Positions 37,770 through 47,008 are shown, numbered from the stretch's first letter. The stretch is DNA of 64,000 nt from Geotalea sp. SG265 (GCF_022808985.1 NZ_JAKZFT010000006.1:1-64000); one strand, 5' to 3'. Made by a program: numbers and translations. The notes: a model not told the origin generated them from the sequence alone.

Positions 37770-38960
37770 TTACAATGAAACGCCCATAACTCCGGCAACG
37801 GTGTGGATATCCTTATCCCCCCTGCCCGAGAGACAGACGACGATGGTCTTTTCCGGTGGAAGCTTCGGCGCCAGTCTCATGACATGGGCAATGGCATGGG
37901 ATGATTCCAGAGCCGGCAGAATTCCCTCCTCGCGGGTAAGCAGTTTGAACCCCTCCATGGCCTCATCGTCGGTTACCGATACGTATTCCGCACGCCCGGA
38001 ATCCTTCAACCAGGCATGCTCGGGTCCTACGCCGGGGTAATCGAGCCCGGCGGAAATGGAATGGGCATGGGCTATCTGGCCGAACTCGTCCTGGAGCAGA
38101 TAGGTCTTGTTGCCATGGAGGACACCGACCGTTCCCGCAGTGAGAGTGGCCGCATGCTTGCCGGTCTCTATGCCGTAGCCTGCCGCTTCGACACCGATCA
38201 TCTTGACATCGGCATCGTCAATAAAGGGATAAAAGAGGCCGAGAGCATTGCTGCCGCCGCCGACCGCCGCCACCAGGTAGTCGGGCAGCTTCCCTTCCAC
38301 TTTCAGGTGCTGCTTTTTCGCCTCTCGACCGATGATCGACTGGAAGTCCCGCACCATCTGGGGATAGGGATGGGGACCGGCAACGGTTCCGATTACGTAA
38401 AAAGTGCTCTTCACATGGGTCACCCAGTTTCGCATTGCCTCGTTCATGGCGTCCTTGAGGGTGGCGGTTCCAGCCGTAACCGGCGTCACCTTTGCGCCTA
38501 GAAGCTTCATGCGGAAGACATTCAGGGATTGCCGCCGGATATCCTCTTCCCCCATGAAGACCTCGCATTCCATGTCGAAGAGGGCGGCGATGGTTGCCGT
38601 GGCAACGCCGTGCTGCCCGGCTCCGGTTTCGGCAATGACACGCTTCTTCCCCATGCGTCTGGCCAAAAGCCCCTGGCCGATGGTGTTGTTGACCTTATGG
38701 GCGCCCGTGTGATTCAGGTCTTCACGCTTCAGATAGATTTTCGCCCCTCCCAGCTTCCTGGTGAGCTTTTCCGCAAAATAGAGCGGATTGGGCCTCCCCA
38801 CGTACTGGCGCAGGTAATAGTCGAATTCTTCCTTGAACTTTCGGTCCTTTTTATAATAATTATAAGCCTGCTCCAGTTCGAGCAGGGCCGGCATCAGGGT
38901 TTCCGACACGTATCTGCCGCCGAACGGGCCAAAATGACCTTTGTTGTCAGGTAATCTCAC
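37770..38960 (-). CDS. trpB: Tryptophan synthase beta chain
   Basis: PLP enzyme that joins indole and serine. It has 396 residues, the TrpB1 type. The Schiff-base lysine is Lys89 in HTGAHKVNN; the PLP phosphate loop is VGGGSNALG; the catalytic glutamate region is [16 protein letters not shown]-type ribosome site precedes the ATG. An 83-base divergent gap separates it from trmL. Its usual partner trpA lies 9.4 kb downstream on the same strand, split off by cytochrome, chemoreceptor, ABC-F and transglycosylase genes. Confidence 0.96.
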   Translation of the reverse strand: MRLPDNKGHFGPFGGRYVSETLMPALLELEQAYNYYKKDRKFKEEFDYYLRQYVGRPNPLYFAEKLTRKLGGAKIYLKREDLNHTGAHKVNNTIGQGLLARRMGKKRVIAETGAGQHGVATATIAALFDMECEVFMGEEDIRRQSLNVFRMKLLGAKVTPVTAGTATLKDAMNEAMRNWVTHVKSTFYVIGTVAGPHPYPQMVRDFQSIIGREAKKQHLKVEGKLPDYLVAAVGGGSNALGLFYPFIDDADVKMIGVEAAGYGIETGKHAATLTAGTVGVLHGNKTYLLQDEFGQIAHAHSISAGLDYPGVGPEHAWLKDSGRAEYVSVTDDEAMEGFKLLTREEGILPALESSHAIAHVMRLAPKLPPEKTIVVCLSGRGDKDIHTVAGVMGVSL

Positions 38961-39043
38961 ACGAACCTCCTGCTACTGGGAATAAGGGCTGCATCATAGC
39001 CCCAGAATCGAAAATTTGCAAGAACGGCAACGGGAGTCAGAAA

Positions 39044-39520
39044 ATGGCCGAGAACACAGGATTTCACATCGTGCTGGTGGAACCGGAAATTCCCCCGAAC
39101 ACCGGCAACATTGCCCGCCTCTGCGGAGCAACCGGGACCACACTCCATCTGGTGGGGAAACTGGGCTTTGCCACCGATGATAAAACGCTCAAGAGAGCAG
39201 GGCTGGATTACTGGAGTGAAGTGGATATCCGCTACTGGCCCGACCTGGAGACTTTGCAAGCAGCTTACCCCGAGGGGCGGTTCATCTATACCAGCAAGAA
39301 GGTGGCGAAGAGCTACGTGAACCTGGCATTTACACCGGGCGATTTCATCGTTTTCGGCAAGGAAACCATGGGACTACCGGAAGAGCTCATCGCCGCAAAC
39401 CCGGAAACCTCCGTGCGCATTCCCATCTTCGGCAAGGTCCGCAGCCTGAATCTCTCCACCTCCGCAGGCATCGTCCTCTACGAGGCCCTCCGCCAAACCG
39501 GCATGTTAGCGGATAAATAA
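39044..39520 (+). CDS. trmL: tRNA (cytidine/uridine-34 2'-O)-methyltransferase TrmL
   Basis: SPOUT-class enzyme that methylates the ribose of the wobble base in tRNA-Leu. It has 158 residues, the minimal single-domain form. Conserved motifs in order: PEIPPNTGNIARLCGATG (15-32), FIVFGKETMGLP (motif 2, the start of the SAM-binding knot) and IPIFGKVRSLNLSTSAGIVL (motif 3). GGGAG lies about 8 bases before the ATG. It is followed after 9 bases by a small membrane protein gene, probably in the same transcript. Confidence 0.94.
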   Translation: MAENTGFHIVLVEPEIPPNTGNIARLCGATGTTLHLVGKLGFATDDKTLKRAGLDYWSEVDIRYWPDLETLQAAYPEGRFIYTSKKVAKSYVNLAFTPGDFIVFGKETMGLPEELIAANPETSVRIPIFGKVRSLNLSTSAGIVLYEALRQTGMLADK

Positions 39521-39529
39521 GGAACACGC

Positions 39530-39916
39530 ATGCTGCCCAAAGCCATACTGTTCATGAACCTGGCCCTGATCTTTTACACTTACGCCGTTTTCAGCGGCAG
39601 AAAGCAGGGGCTGCACCGCAAGCACTTGCTGGTCTTCGGCATCGGCCTCTTTTTCGATTACCTGGGCACGCGACAGATGAATCTCTTTGCCATGGCCTAT
39701 GGGAAAGCGCCGCAGTGGCACAATATCACTGGCATCTCGTCTCTCGCAGGCATGGCCTTCCATTTCCTCCTTGCGCTGATCGCCTCTTGCCTGAACCGCG
39801 CCGAGGTCATTAACCGCACCTTCCATCGTGTCAGTCTCACCATTTACAGCCTCTGGCTCATGGCCTTCGCCAGCGGCGCCATTTCAGGCATGAGCAGGCT
39901 GACCCGACACGAGTGA
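39530..39916 (+). CDS. Small four-helix membrane protein
   Basis: A 128-residue protein with four hydrophobic segments (about 5-20, 31-48, 68-88 and 103-120). It opens AILFMNLALIFYTYAVFSGRK and contains the motif GLFFDYLGTRQMNLFA. From memory this pattern resembles the small TIGR03987/HsmA-type membrane family, which I could not check. The ribosome site GGA lies near the end of trmL. It has no known enzymatic motif. A strong terminator follows. Confidence 0.7.
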   Translation: MLPKAILFMNLALIFYTYAVFSGRKQGLHRKHLLVFGIGLFFDYLGTRQMNLFAMAYGKAPQWHNITGISSLAGMAFHFLLALIASCLNRAEVINRTFHRVSLTIYSLWLMAFASGAISGMSRLTRHE

Positions 39917-39951
39917 TTCAATACAGGTCAGCTAGCTCGCCTGCCGGCAAC

Positions 39952-39987
39952 AAAAAAGGCGCCACATTGCCTGAGGCGCCTTTTTTT
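39952..39987. terminator. Bidirectional terminator with 12-bp stem
   Basis: AAAAAAGGCGCC (39952-39963) pairs with 39975-39986 around an 11-base loop, with seven Ts on the right and six As on the left. It separates the trmL pair from the convergent Tim44-like gene. Confidence 0.92.
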
Positions 39988-40006
39988 CCCATCTGAACAT
40001 ATTAGC

Positions 40007-40963
40007 TTATTTCTGATTAATGGCCGACAGCCGCCACTGGTTGTTTCCCACCGGTCTGGTGAAGGTCCAGTATTCCTCGAATTTCACCGGCTCGGTCTTG
40101 CTGCCCGATACAACCGCTCCAGTAGCATCGTCGGTGGTGTAGTCCAGAAGGTTGGCGTAGATGAGGGCGGTGATGAAATCCTGGCCCGACTCCTGCCAGA
40201 CTTCGGCAATTTCCACGGTACGCACGGCAATGTTTTCCAGGCGGTTCACCTGCCTGTCGCGCAAGAGGCGGTCCACATCCTCCTGCAATATCCGTCGCAT
40301 CTCGTCCGTAAGAATGCCGCCGACCGGTGAAAGGTCCCGGTTCATCCAGGCACCCTGGATCTTGAAGAACATGTCCATAACCCCATCGTTGAAGCGCTGC
40401 TCGTCGAAGGAGGGGTCCATCTGCCGGACATGGGAGAGGCCGGTGGCTACCAAGTCGGAAGCTGATTCCTGACCCTGATAGGCACTGGAAATGGGCGTTA
40501 CCGTTCCCCCCTGATAGCCGGTCTGCCCATATCCTGCCGGGGCAGCCTCACGATTTTTTTTTACAAAGCGGTAGATGAGATAACCGATCCCCGCCAGGAG
40601 CAGTATCTCGAACAGGCCGATACCGCCTCCTCCCATGGCTCCGCCGCCGAAGCCAAGGCTCCTGAAGAGCATGCCGCCGAGCATCCCCCCCATGATCCCG
40701 CCGGCCATGCCGCGCAGGAAGCCTCCCGCCGGTTGCTGTTGATAGGGTGAAGGATTGTAGGTCCCTCCGACCGGATTTGTGGGCCCGGCCTGGTAAGGGC
40801 TAGTCCTGGTAGAGGGACTGGCGGGCAGGGAATAGCTGCGCGATCCGCGGCTCCCCATGGATCGCCCTCCCCCGACTCTGGCATCGGCTGCCGGTTCCAT
40901 AAAAGTCAGTGTCAAAAGCGAAAGAACTGCCAGGACTGCCATTGTTCTCGCTGTCTTTTTCAT
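40007..40963 (-). CDS. Tim44-like domain membrane protein
   Basis: A 318-residue protein: signal/anchor (about 8-28), a low-complexity Ser/Pro/Gly/Tyr segment (30-75), a glycine-rich hydrophobic stretch (GGFLRGMAGGIMGGMLGGML, 79-98), a membrane helix (about 116-133), then a C-terminal domain (about 165-318) of the Tim44/MBA1 type. That part has FNDGVMDMFFKIQGAWMNRD and a closing YWTFTRPVGNNQWRLSAI. Bacterial members are common but of uncertain function; the fold resembles a small ligand- or membrane-binding module. It shares its strand with the small Cys-rich protein gene 44 bases upstream. Confidence 0.8.
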   Translation of the reverse strand: MKKTARTMAVLAVLSLLTLTFMEPAADARVGGGRSMGSRGSRSYSLPASPSTRTSPYQAGPTNPVGGTYNPSPYQQQPAGGFLRGMAGGIMGGMLGGMLFRSLGFGGGAMGGGGIGLFEILLLAGIGYLIYRFVKKNREAAPAGYGQTGYQGGTVTPISSAYQGQESASDLVATGLSHVRQMDPSFDEQRFNDGVMDMFFKIQGAWMNRDLSPVGGILTDEMRRILQEDVDRLLRDRQVNRLENIAVRTVEIAEVWQESGQDFITALIYANLLDYTTDDATGAVVSGSKTEPVKFEEYWTFTRPVGNNQWRLSAINQK

Positions 40964-41007
40964 GTGTTTACTCCTTTTAGTATCAGCTGTGGTGCTTGCA
41001 GGAAATG

Positions 41008-41295
41008 TTATTTGTTTTTCACCTCGTTGAACCGTTCAACGGCATAGTTCCAGCCCGAAATCACCCCGGCCAGGTCGTTGTCCGCCCTGTTGAGACAGGA
41101 CAGCACACAGTCGCGGTAGTCTTTCATCCCTTTGGTGTACGTGTCCACGTCCTTGCCTGCCTTCTCCATTTCCTTGGCATCGGCCCGATCGGAAGGGAGC
41201 TCCGGTTTCGCAGGCTGTTTGCAGAAGCAGTCTGCTGACGCCAGCCCCGCGGAGAATAACAGCAACAGCAAAATGGTCAGGTTCCGCCACTTCAT
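41008..41295 (-). CDS. Small secreted Cys-containing protein
   Basis: A 95-residue protein. The signal peptide (MKWRNLTILLLLLFSAGLASA) is followed by two cysteine pairs, CFC near the mature start and CVLSC in the helix further on, likely forming disulfides. The rest is a charged helix pair (EMEKAGKDVDTYTKGMKDY). ATG 41295 has GGAGG 8 bases upstream; the longer frame from 41364 lies in the HD gene. The gene follows the HD gene after 13 bases and precedes the Tim44-like gene. Function unknown. Confidence 0.7.
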   Translation of the reverse strand: MKWRNLTILLLLLFSAGLASADCFCKQPAKPELPSDRADAKEMEKAGKDVDTYTKGMKDYRDCVLSCLNRADNDLAGVISGWNYAVERFNEVKNK

Positions 41296-41308
41296 ATAAA
41301 ATCCTCCA

Positions 41309-42151
41309 TCAGCAAGAATATGCCAGCTTTTCGCGCACGAATTCACCGATGCCGCGAAGCGCACCCCGGATTGCCTCGTCTTTGGGGAGCGTGGCCGACA
41401 GGGAGTCGATGTACCCTCGTTCTTCCATTATCCGGAACGAGGTGGGAAAATTCAGGTCGTAGGCCCACGAGAGCTGCAGCAGCTTGAAGTCGTTGAGGGT
41501 CTTCAGCATGGAGAGGCTCACCATGCGCCGGTCGTTGACCATCGCCAGCACGTCAGAGGAGTATCCGGGAAGGTCGGAGAATCCCAACCCCACCGCCGAG
41601 GCCCGCTCGGCCTCAGGCATGGCATAAAATTCGATGAAGACCCGCCAGATATCCAGCTTGTCCGCATCGCGTATCAACTTGAGAAACAGGGCCTCTTCCC
41701 GGTCCAGATTCGGTGGAATCATGAAAACGTTGTGCAGACTGACAGCCTTCAGGACGATCGCCCGCTCCGTTTCCCCGAGGGAGGCCAGGACCTCTTTTTC
41801 CCGAAGTATATCGGCCCCAAGGGCAGCATGGTTGATGGAGTCGCTGTCCTTGAAGGTCCGGTAGCGACGATACTGCTCAAAACGCCCCACATCGTGGAAT
41901 AAGGCGATGATCTCGGCAGTTTCCCGCTCTTTTCTGCTTAAGGATTCGCCATCGGCAATGGAGAGGATATTTTCGCAGACCTTGTGGGTATGGTATTCCT
42001 TGAGGGAGATATTGCGCTGTTCCTTTTCATCAGTAAAGGCGAAGGATCGGCAATAGTCGGCAAACCAAGCCCTCAGCGCCAGGATCTCCGGCCGTGCTGC
42101 TTCCACCCGGTTCACCGTTTGTTCTGTTCCGACAGTTTCAAGACTACTCAT
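41309..42151 (-). CDS. HD-domain phosphohydrolase
   Basis: A 280-residue soluble protein with metal-dependent HD phosphohydrolase motifs: YHTHKVCENIL (first His), ALFHDVGRFEQYRRY (the HD pair) and RDADKLDI (late Asp). Such proteins hydrolyse nucleotides or other phosphoesters; it is not the HD-GYP cyclic-di-GMP type, as no GYP motif is present. ATG 42151 overlaps the end of the PilZ gene by 8 bases, so the two are translationally coupled and may act in the same pathway. The substrate cannot be told from sequence. Confidence 0.85.
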   Translation of the reverse strand: MSSLETVGTEQTVNRVEAARPEILALRAWFADYCRSFAFTDEKEQRNISLKEYHTHKVCENILSIADGESLSRKERETAEIIALFHDVGRFEQYRRYRTFKDSDSINHAALGADILREKEVLASLGETERAIVLKAVSLHNVFMIPPNLDREEALFLKLIRDADKLDIWRVFIEFYAMPEAERASAVGLGFSDLPGYSSDVLAMVNDRRMVSLSMLKTLNDFKLLQLSWAYDLNFPTSFRIMEERGYIDSLSATLPKDEAIRGALRGIGEFVREKLAYSC

Positions 42152-42518
42152 TTCTGCTCTGGCCGTCCAGGTACTTGAAGAATTCCCCCATGACCTTGTC
42201 TCCGTCGCCGCACTGATAGGAGACGACATTGCGCAGGTGGGCGAAAGAATCCGCATCGATCTTGCTGAACTTGATGGCGATGCCGCTTTCATCGGTCCTG
42301 ACAATGGCCCCGGTCGCATTGATGGCGAATTCGGGGTCCGCTCCCCCGAGACGAACGGAAATATCCACAGGGAGATCGTCCGCTAGCTTCTCGGGCGTTT
42401 CCAAGTACAGCCCCTGCAGACTGATATTTCTCATATGGCCGGTGATGGTCTTTCCCGCCTGAGTCACCAATACATCTATGGTAAAGTTGACCCGGGAAAA
42501 ATTGCGGTGGTTCACCAT
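42144..42518 (-). CDS. PilZ-domain cyclic-di-GMP receptor
   Basis: A 124-residue single PilZ domain. The c-di-GMP signature is complete: RNFSR (RxxxR) at residues 5-9 and NISLQG (NxSxxG) at about 32-37. It would bind the dinucleotide in the cytosol and pass the signal to a partner. Its stop lies inside the start of the HD phosphohydrolase gene (8-base overlap), which is the most likely partner. AAGGAGG precedes the ATG. Confidence 0.92.
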   Translation of the reverse strand: MVNHRNFSRVNFTIDVLVTQAGKTITGHMRNISLQGLYLETPEKLADDLPVDISVRLGGADPEFAINATGAIVRTDESGIAIKFSKIDADSFAHLRNVVSYQCGDGDKVMGEFFKYLDGQSRNE

Positions 42519-42644
42519 GGTCGACCTCCTTCAGATCCGTCTCGGGCATCTTGGTCAGGAAGTGGAGCTGTGGGTCCCGGAGGATCCTTTTCGAACACAA
42601 ACACGGTAGCATAACAGTGATGAAAGTTCCACAAGCAATAAAGG

Positions 42645-42698
42645 AAAACCCCCAGCTGCAACATCGCCCCGTTTTCCGGGTTTGTGGCAGGTGGGGGT
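42645..42698 (-). terminator. Terminator after fba
   Basis: On the minus strand a stem of ACCCCCA plus CTGC (42698-42687) pairs with 42659-42648, with one mismatch, enclosing a smaller CCCG/CGGG hairpin. It ends in GGGGGTTTTCC. It lies 30 bases past the fba stop. Confidence 0.75.
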
Positions 42699-42727
42699 CG
42701 CTGGCATTTCATCTTGGCATGGGAAGA

Positions 42728-44008
42728 TCAGTCGTCGAAATTTCCCGCCGGCCCTTTGTCTCCGCCGATGGTGGCAGCCCGTTCTATTATCTTGCCCTCG
42801 GTCCACCGGGCCGGGTCTTCTATGCGTCCCACTTTCGGTCCCACGTCATAGGAACCGGCCTTGAGGATGGCCTGGATCGCCAGAGGGGCCGTATCCTTAG
42901 AGTTGAGGACCTCGGTGATCATTTTGTAGGCGAAGTCTTCCACCCGCTTGGCCATGCGCTCCCGGACCTCTTTCGGCTGGGCCAGCAGCTTGTTTTCGAA
43001 GGGGAGGTTGAGGCTCTTGTAATCACCTTTCTTCCACCCTTTTGAATCCGCGTAGGCAACCATCTCGGCCCACATCTCCTCGGTGACCCCTTCACCCTTG
43101 ACCTTGATGAAGTTGCCGCTCGCATCCAGCTGGGCATTGCCGTAATCGTTCACCTCAAGCCCCCAGGAGATCATCTGCAGCGCCGTGGCAACGTTGGCCT
43201 TAGTGGTTGCAGTATTCTTCCCGATCTGGCGCAACCTTTCCGAACTGTTGCCGGAAGTGCCGTGCTGGGCGCCGGAGACCTTGTATTTCTCCAGCGCCTT
43301 GTGAATCTCGGCGGTCAGCCCCACCTGGATGCCGGCGTCGCTCGCCTCAAGACCGTGAGTGGTGCCGTTGTTGAGGGCGATCCAGTCGGGAAAGATGTCG
43401 TGGGCGTTCAGCCCCTGAATGAGGAAGAGCGCCTCGGGAACCGTGGAAAGCCCCTGGCTCCCCTTGATCTCACCAACCTCTGTCTCAAGACCTGCCCAGG
43501 CAGGGATCGAAGGGTTTATGGCGAGGTTGGCCAGCAGGTTCTTGTCGTCGGGGAGATGGGAGGCATCGATGGCAATGGAGGTGATCCCCGCCTCGAACAT
43601 GGTCGGAACCTCGACTTTGGCCTCGGCAAGATCCTTATCACTCTTGATGCCGTAGTGGTCCGCATGGATGGCGACCGGCACGGTTATGCCCAGCTCGTTG
43701 CAGACCGCATCCACCTGACGGGCCATGTTCCAGTAGTTGACAGGGCAATAGGCGGATCGTCCCCCTTCCGATTTGGCAATCTCGATGATTACCGCCGCAT
43801 TCGCACGCTGGGCCGCTGCCAGGACCCCCCTGATGACGAAATGGTTTCTGCCGTTGGCAGCCAGAGCAATGGCGTTACCCTTGGCCAGCATTGCCCGGTC
43901 TATAACCTTGCCGCTCACCAGGAGCGCTTTTGAATTGGGGAACAGCTTTGCCACGTTGGGTGGACGGCCAATCTCCAGTGCTTTTGTAAAATCCGAACCG
44001 TTTGCCAT
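42728..44008 (-). CDS. fba: Fructose-bisphosphate aldolase, class II (long form)
   Basis: Zinc aldolase of glycolysis and gluconeogenesis: fructose 1,6-bisphosphate to dihydroxyacetone phosphate and glyceraldehyde 3-phosphate. It has 426 residues, longer than the usual 340-360. VAIHADHYG carries the catalytic Asp and zinc His ligands. VSGAQHGTSGN and LNNGTTHG hold the later zinc histidines and phosphate loop. The extra length is mainly C-terminal (about 330-426), including KKGDYKSLNLPFENKLL. AAGGAGG lies before the ATG. A strong promoter stands 56-84 bases upstream. Confidence 0.93.
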   Translation of the reverse strand: MANGSDFTKALEIGRPPNVAKLFPNSKALLVSGKVIDRAMLAKGNAIALAANGRNHFVIRGVLAAAQRANAAVIIEIAKSEGGRSAYCPVNYWNMARQVDAVCNELGITVPVAIHADHYGIKSDKDLAEAKVEVPTMFEAGITSIAIDASHLPDDKNLLANLAINPSIPAWAGLETEVGEIKGSQGLSTVPEALFLIQGLNAHDIFPDWIALNNGTTHGLEASDAGIQVGLTAEIHKALEKYKVSGAQHGTSGNSSERLRQIGKNTATTKANVATALQMISWGLEVNDYGNAQLDASGNFIKVKGEGVTEEMWAEMVAYADSKGWKKGDYKSLNLPFENKLLAQPKEVRERMAKRVEDFAYKMITEVLNSKDTAPLAIQAILKAGSYDVGPKVGRIEDPARWTEGKIIERAATIGGDKGPAGNFDD

Positions 44009-44063
44009 ATCGCCTCCTTTTAGTGTTATTTAAAGACTTTTATGTAAATAAAAAAATGAGCTT

Positions 44064-44092
44064 TTTATAGCACGTAACAAGCTTGCGATCAA
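44064..44092 (-). promoter_or_regulatory. fba promoter
   Basis: The minus strand reads TTGATC (44092-44087), a 17-base spacer and TATAAA (44069-44064), with a 55-base AT-rich leader up to the ATG at 44008. Confidence 0.65.
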
Positions 44093-44183
44093 GGATTAAC
44101 CGGAATACACACCCTTTGAGACGGGATTGGGGAAGCAATCAGTTAATTAAGCTTTTCATATTTTAGGACCGATAACCAAAATG

Positions 44184-46889
44184 TCAACCAGCAGTCAACC
44201 GTATCACCCAGCGCACATTGCGCCGTATCAGCCAGCGCCGTAATTCATCAAGCAGCAGGATTGCCACTGCAAAAGGCCAGGCTATCAAAAGGTCCCCCAC
44301 GGGGAGCGACGCAGTGCCGAAAAGCAGATGCAACGGCGGCAACTCGATGATGGACAGCGCCAGGACCAGCGTGAAAAAAATGCCGAGCCACAACCGCGTG
44401 TTGGAAAAGAAGCCCTGCTGCAGCAGTGACTGCCGCTGAACCCTTCCGGCAAGGACATTGGCCAACTGGCAGAGGACTATGGCCGCAAAAAAGGCAGCTA
44501 TTCCCCGCCGGTAGAGCTCCGTTTCCGCCGGCAGTGGCGTTCCGTAATGCCAGCCCCCTGCGAGGAGCACGGTAAAGTAGGCATAGAACCCCGCCGCAGC
44601 TTCGATCGTCCCCTTGAAGCCGTAGGCGAGAAAAATGAGCCGGGCATTGACCAGCCGTTCCGACCGGGAGCGGGGGGGAAGCTGCATGATGTCCCGCTCC
44701 GACCGTTCTGAGGCAAGGGCAATTGCAGGGAGCATATCGGTTCCCAGGTCTATGGACAGGATCAACATCACCGTCAGCGGCAGGGGAATGCCGAAGAGAA
44801 GAAACGCCAGGTAAGGTACCACCTCAGGGACCGCATGGGTGACCGTATAGGCGATGGACTTCTTCAGGTTTTCGAAGATGGTGCGCCCCTCCTTGATGGC
44901 CGGAAGCAGGGTGGCGAAATTATCGTCCAAAAGGACCATGTCAGCCGCCTCCCGGGCCACATCCGTCCCCGAAAGCCCCATGGCGACCCCGATGTCCGCC
45001 TGCTTCAGCGCCGGCGCGTCATTGACTCCGTCACCGGTTACCGCCACCACATGGCCATGGCGCTGCAGGGCCTGGACGATACGCAGCTTCTGCTCCGGAG
45101 AGAGACGGGCAAAGATGACTTCCTTCTCCTCCAGTTCCCAGTCGAGCATGGCATCGCCCATGTCCCTCAGTTCCTTGCCCAGAATCAATTTTGGATTATC
45201 GATGGTCACGATGCCGATCATCCGGCCGATAGCCAGGGCGGTAGTCTGGTAATCCCCCGTCAACATGATGATACGGACTCCCGCGGTGCGGATCGCCCGC
45301 ACCGCATCGGCAACACCAGGGCGTGGCGGGTCGAACATGCCAACAAGGCCGATGAAAATGAAGCCATCCTTCGGCAGATCACCGTTTGTCCAGGTCTCCC
45401 GAGTTTCAACCTCGCGATAGGCAAGGAGCAGCACCCGTTCTCCCTTGCCGGCGAACTCCTCGTAAGCCGCAAGATAGGCCTTTCGATGGCTTTCCGTCAG
45501 GGGCTGGGGCGATCCATTGATGAGAATGCTGTCGCACAGGGCGATGGCCAGATCCGGTGCCCCCTTCAGGCAGGCAAGCTGTTTCCCCGCGACATTGTTG
45601 ATAGTCATCATCATCTTTGTGGCAGCGGTAAAGGGCTCCTCATAGAGGCGGGGACAGCTCTGTTGCAGGGAGGTCACGTCATGGAATTTTCTGCAGAACG
45701 CCAGCAGCGCCCCCTCGGTCGGATCGCCCAGGTAGCCGCTCCCCTCGTCCTGCTTCAAATGGGCATTGTTACACAGGCTCGCCACCAGCAGGAACTTTTC
45801 CAGCTCCTCCTTCTCCAGCTCAGTGTCCACCTCCGTGTGAATACATTCGTTGAGAAAAAGCCTCTTCACCTCCATGCTGTTGCAGGTCAGAGTGCCGGTC
45901 TTGTCGGTGCAGATCACCGTAGTGCAGCCGAGGGTCTCCACCGATTCCAGGTTCTTGACCAGTGCTTTGTTTTCCGCCATACGCCGGGCAGCGATGGAAA
46001 GGGAGAGGGTGACGGTTGGAAGCAGCCCTTCCGGAACATTGGCGACAATGATGCCGATGGCGAAGATCAATTTGCTCAACAGGGGGTTCTGCAGGATGAA
46101 TAAACTGACGATAAAGACGCCACAGCCCATGACGACGGCGATGAGGGAAATGATGCGGGTGAAATGGCGAATCTCGTTGCGGATGGGAATCTCCCGCACC
46201 GACACTGCCTGGGTCAGGTCAGCGGCACGCCCGATCTGGGTCTTCATGCCCGTGGCAAAAACCAGCGCCCGCCCCTGCCCCGATTGAGCCATGGTCCCGG
46301 AAAAAACCGCGTTGCGGCTCTCCAGGAGATGCTTGTCCGTGGGATAAGTCGTCCGCAGCTGCGGTTCGGATTCCCCCGTCAGGGAGGCATTATTCACCTT
46401 CAGTTCCGAGACCTCCACCAGGCGGGCATCCGCCGGCACCTGATCCCCTTCCTCCACCAGAATCAGATCGCCCCTGACCAGTTCGGCAGCGGGGATCTGC
46501 CTGAGCTCGCCCCCCCGGATGACCTTGGCCATTTGGGGAAGCATGTCCCGGAAGGAGGCCATGATCTGCTCGGCCTTGTGTTGCTGAAAATAACTGAAGG
46601 TGCCATTCATCAGCACCACCCCCACCAGGGCGATGGCGATGAAGATATTGCCTTGACCAGGTTGAAGCCATTCGGCGGCAAAGGAGAGTCCTGCGCCGAT
46701 CCAAAGCAACAGGGCGAAAAGGTTGGTCATCTGCTTGAAAAACTTGACGAGTTCCCCTTCCCGCTTGTGCTGGATCAGGCTATTGGGCCCCTCTTTCTGC
46801 AGACGGCGGGCAGCCTCAGCAGGATCGAGCCCCCGTTCGGCGGAGGTGCCAAGCCTGCGGCAAAATTCTTCAATGGCAATCTGGTGCAT
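44184..46889 (-). CDS. P2-type cation-transporting ATPase
   Basis: A 901-residue P-type ATPase with about ten membrane helices. TGES is at 171-174, the phosphorylated Asp329 is in CTDKTGTLT, and TGDGVNDAPAL marks the hinge. The M4 motif is VANVPEGLLPTVTLSL (283-298) followed by RMAENKALVKNLESVETLG, which is closer to Na+/K+-ATPase (ANVPEGLL) than to the calcium pumps (AxIPEGLP). So the transported ion may be Na+, K+ or Ca2+; sequence alone does not settle it. The N-terminal cation-ATPase domain and C-terminal helix block are complete. It is monocistronic and divergent from selU. Confidence 0.9.
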   Translation of the reverse strand: MHQIAIEEFCRRLGTSAERGLDPAEAARRLQKEGPNSLIQHKREGELVKFFKQMTNLFALLLWIGAGLSFAAEWLQPGQGNIFIAIALVGVVLMNGTFSYFQQHKAEQIMASFRDMLPQMAKVIRGGELRQIPAAELVRGDLILVEEGDQVPADARLVEVSELKVNNASLTGESEPQLRTTYPTDKHLLESRNAVFSGTMAQSGQGRALVFATGMKTQIGRAADLTQAVSVREIPIRNEIRHFTRIISLIAVVMGCGVFIVSLFILQNPLLSKLIFAIGIIVANVPEGLLPTVTLSLSIAARRMAENKALVKNLESVETLGCTTVICTDKTGTLTCNSMEVKRLFLNECIHTEVDTELEKEELEKFLLVASLCNNAHLKQDEGSGYLGDPTEGALLAFCRKFHDVTSLQQSCPRLYEEPFTAATKMMMTINNVAGKQLACLKGAPDLAIALCDSILINGSPQPLTESHRKAYLAAYEEFAGKGERVLLLAYREVETRETWTNGDLPKDGFIFIGLVGMFDPPRPGVADAVRAIRTAGVRIIMLTGDYQTTALAIGRMIGIVTIDNPKLILGKELRDMGDAMLDWELEEKEVIFARLSPEQKLRIVQALQRHGHVVAVTGDGVNDAPALKQADIGVAMGLSGTDVAREAADMVLLDDNFATLLPAIKEGRTIFENLKKSIAYTVTHAVPEVVPYLAFLLFGIPLPLTVMLILSIDLGTDMLPAIALASERSERDIMQLPPRSRSERLVNARLIFLAYGFKGTIEAAAGFYAYFTVLLAGGWHYGTPLPAETELYRRGIAAFFAAIVLCQLANVLAGRVQRQSLLQQGFFSNTRLWLGIFFTLVLALSIIELPPLHLLFGTASLPVGDLLIAWPFAVAILLLDELRRWLIRRNVRWVIRLTAG

Positions 46890-46979
46890 GAAACCGCTTC
46901 CACAACGATAATGAAATCCAGCTCAATTCTACACCCTTATGTCCAATAGTCATGGTACGCGAGTAAAATTCCCTTCTCC

Positions 46980-47008
46980 TTGCAATAGCTTTCACCGCTC
47001 TCTATAAT
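46980..47008 (+). promoter_or_regulatory. selU promoter
   Basis: TTGCAA (46980-46985), a 17-base spacer and a perfect TATAAT (47003-47008) stand 28 bases before the TTG start codon of the next gene. Confidence 0.7.
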
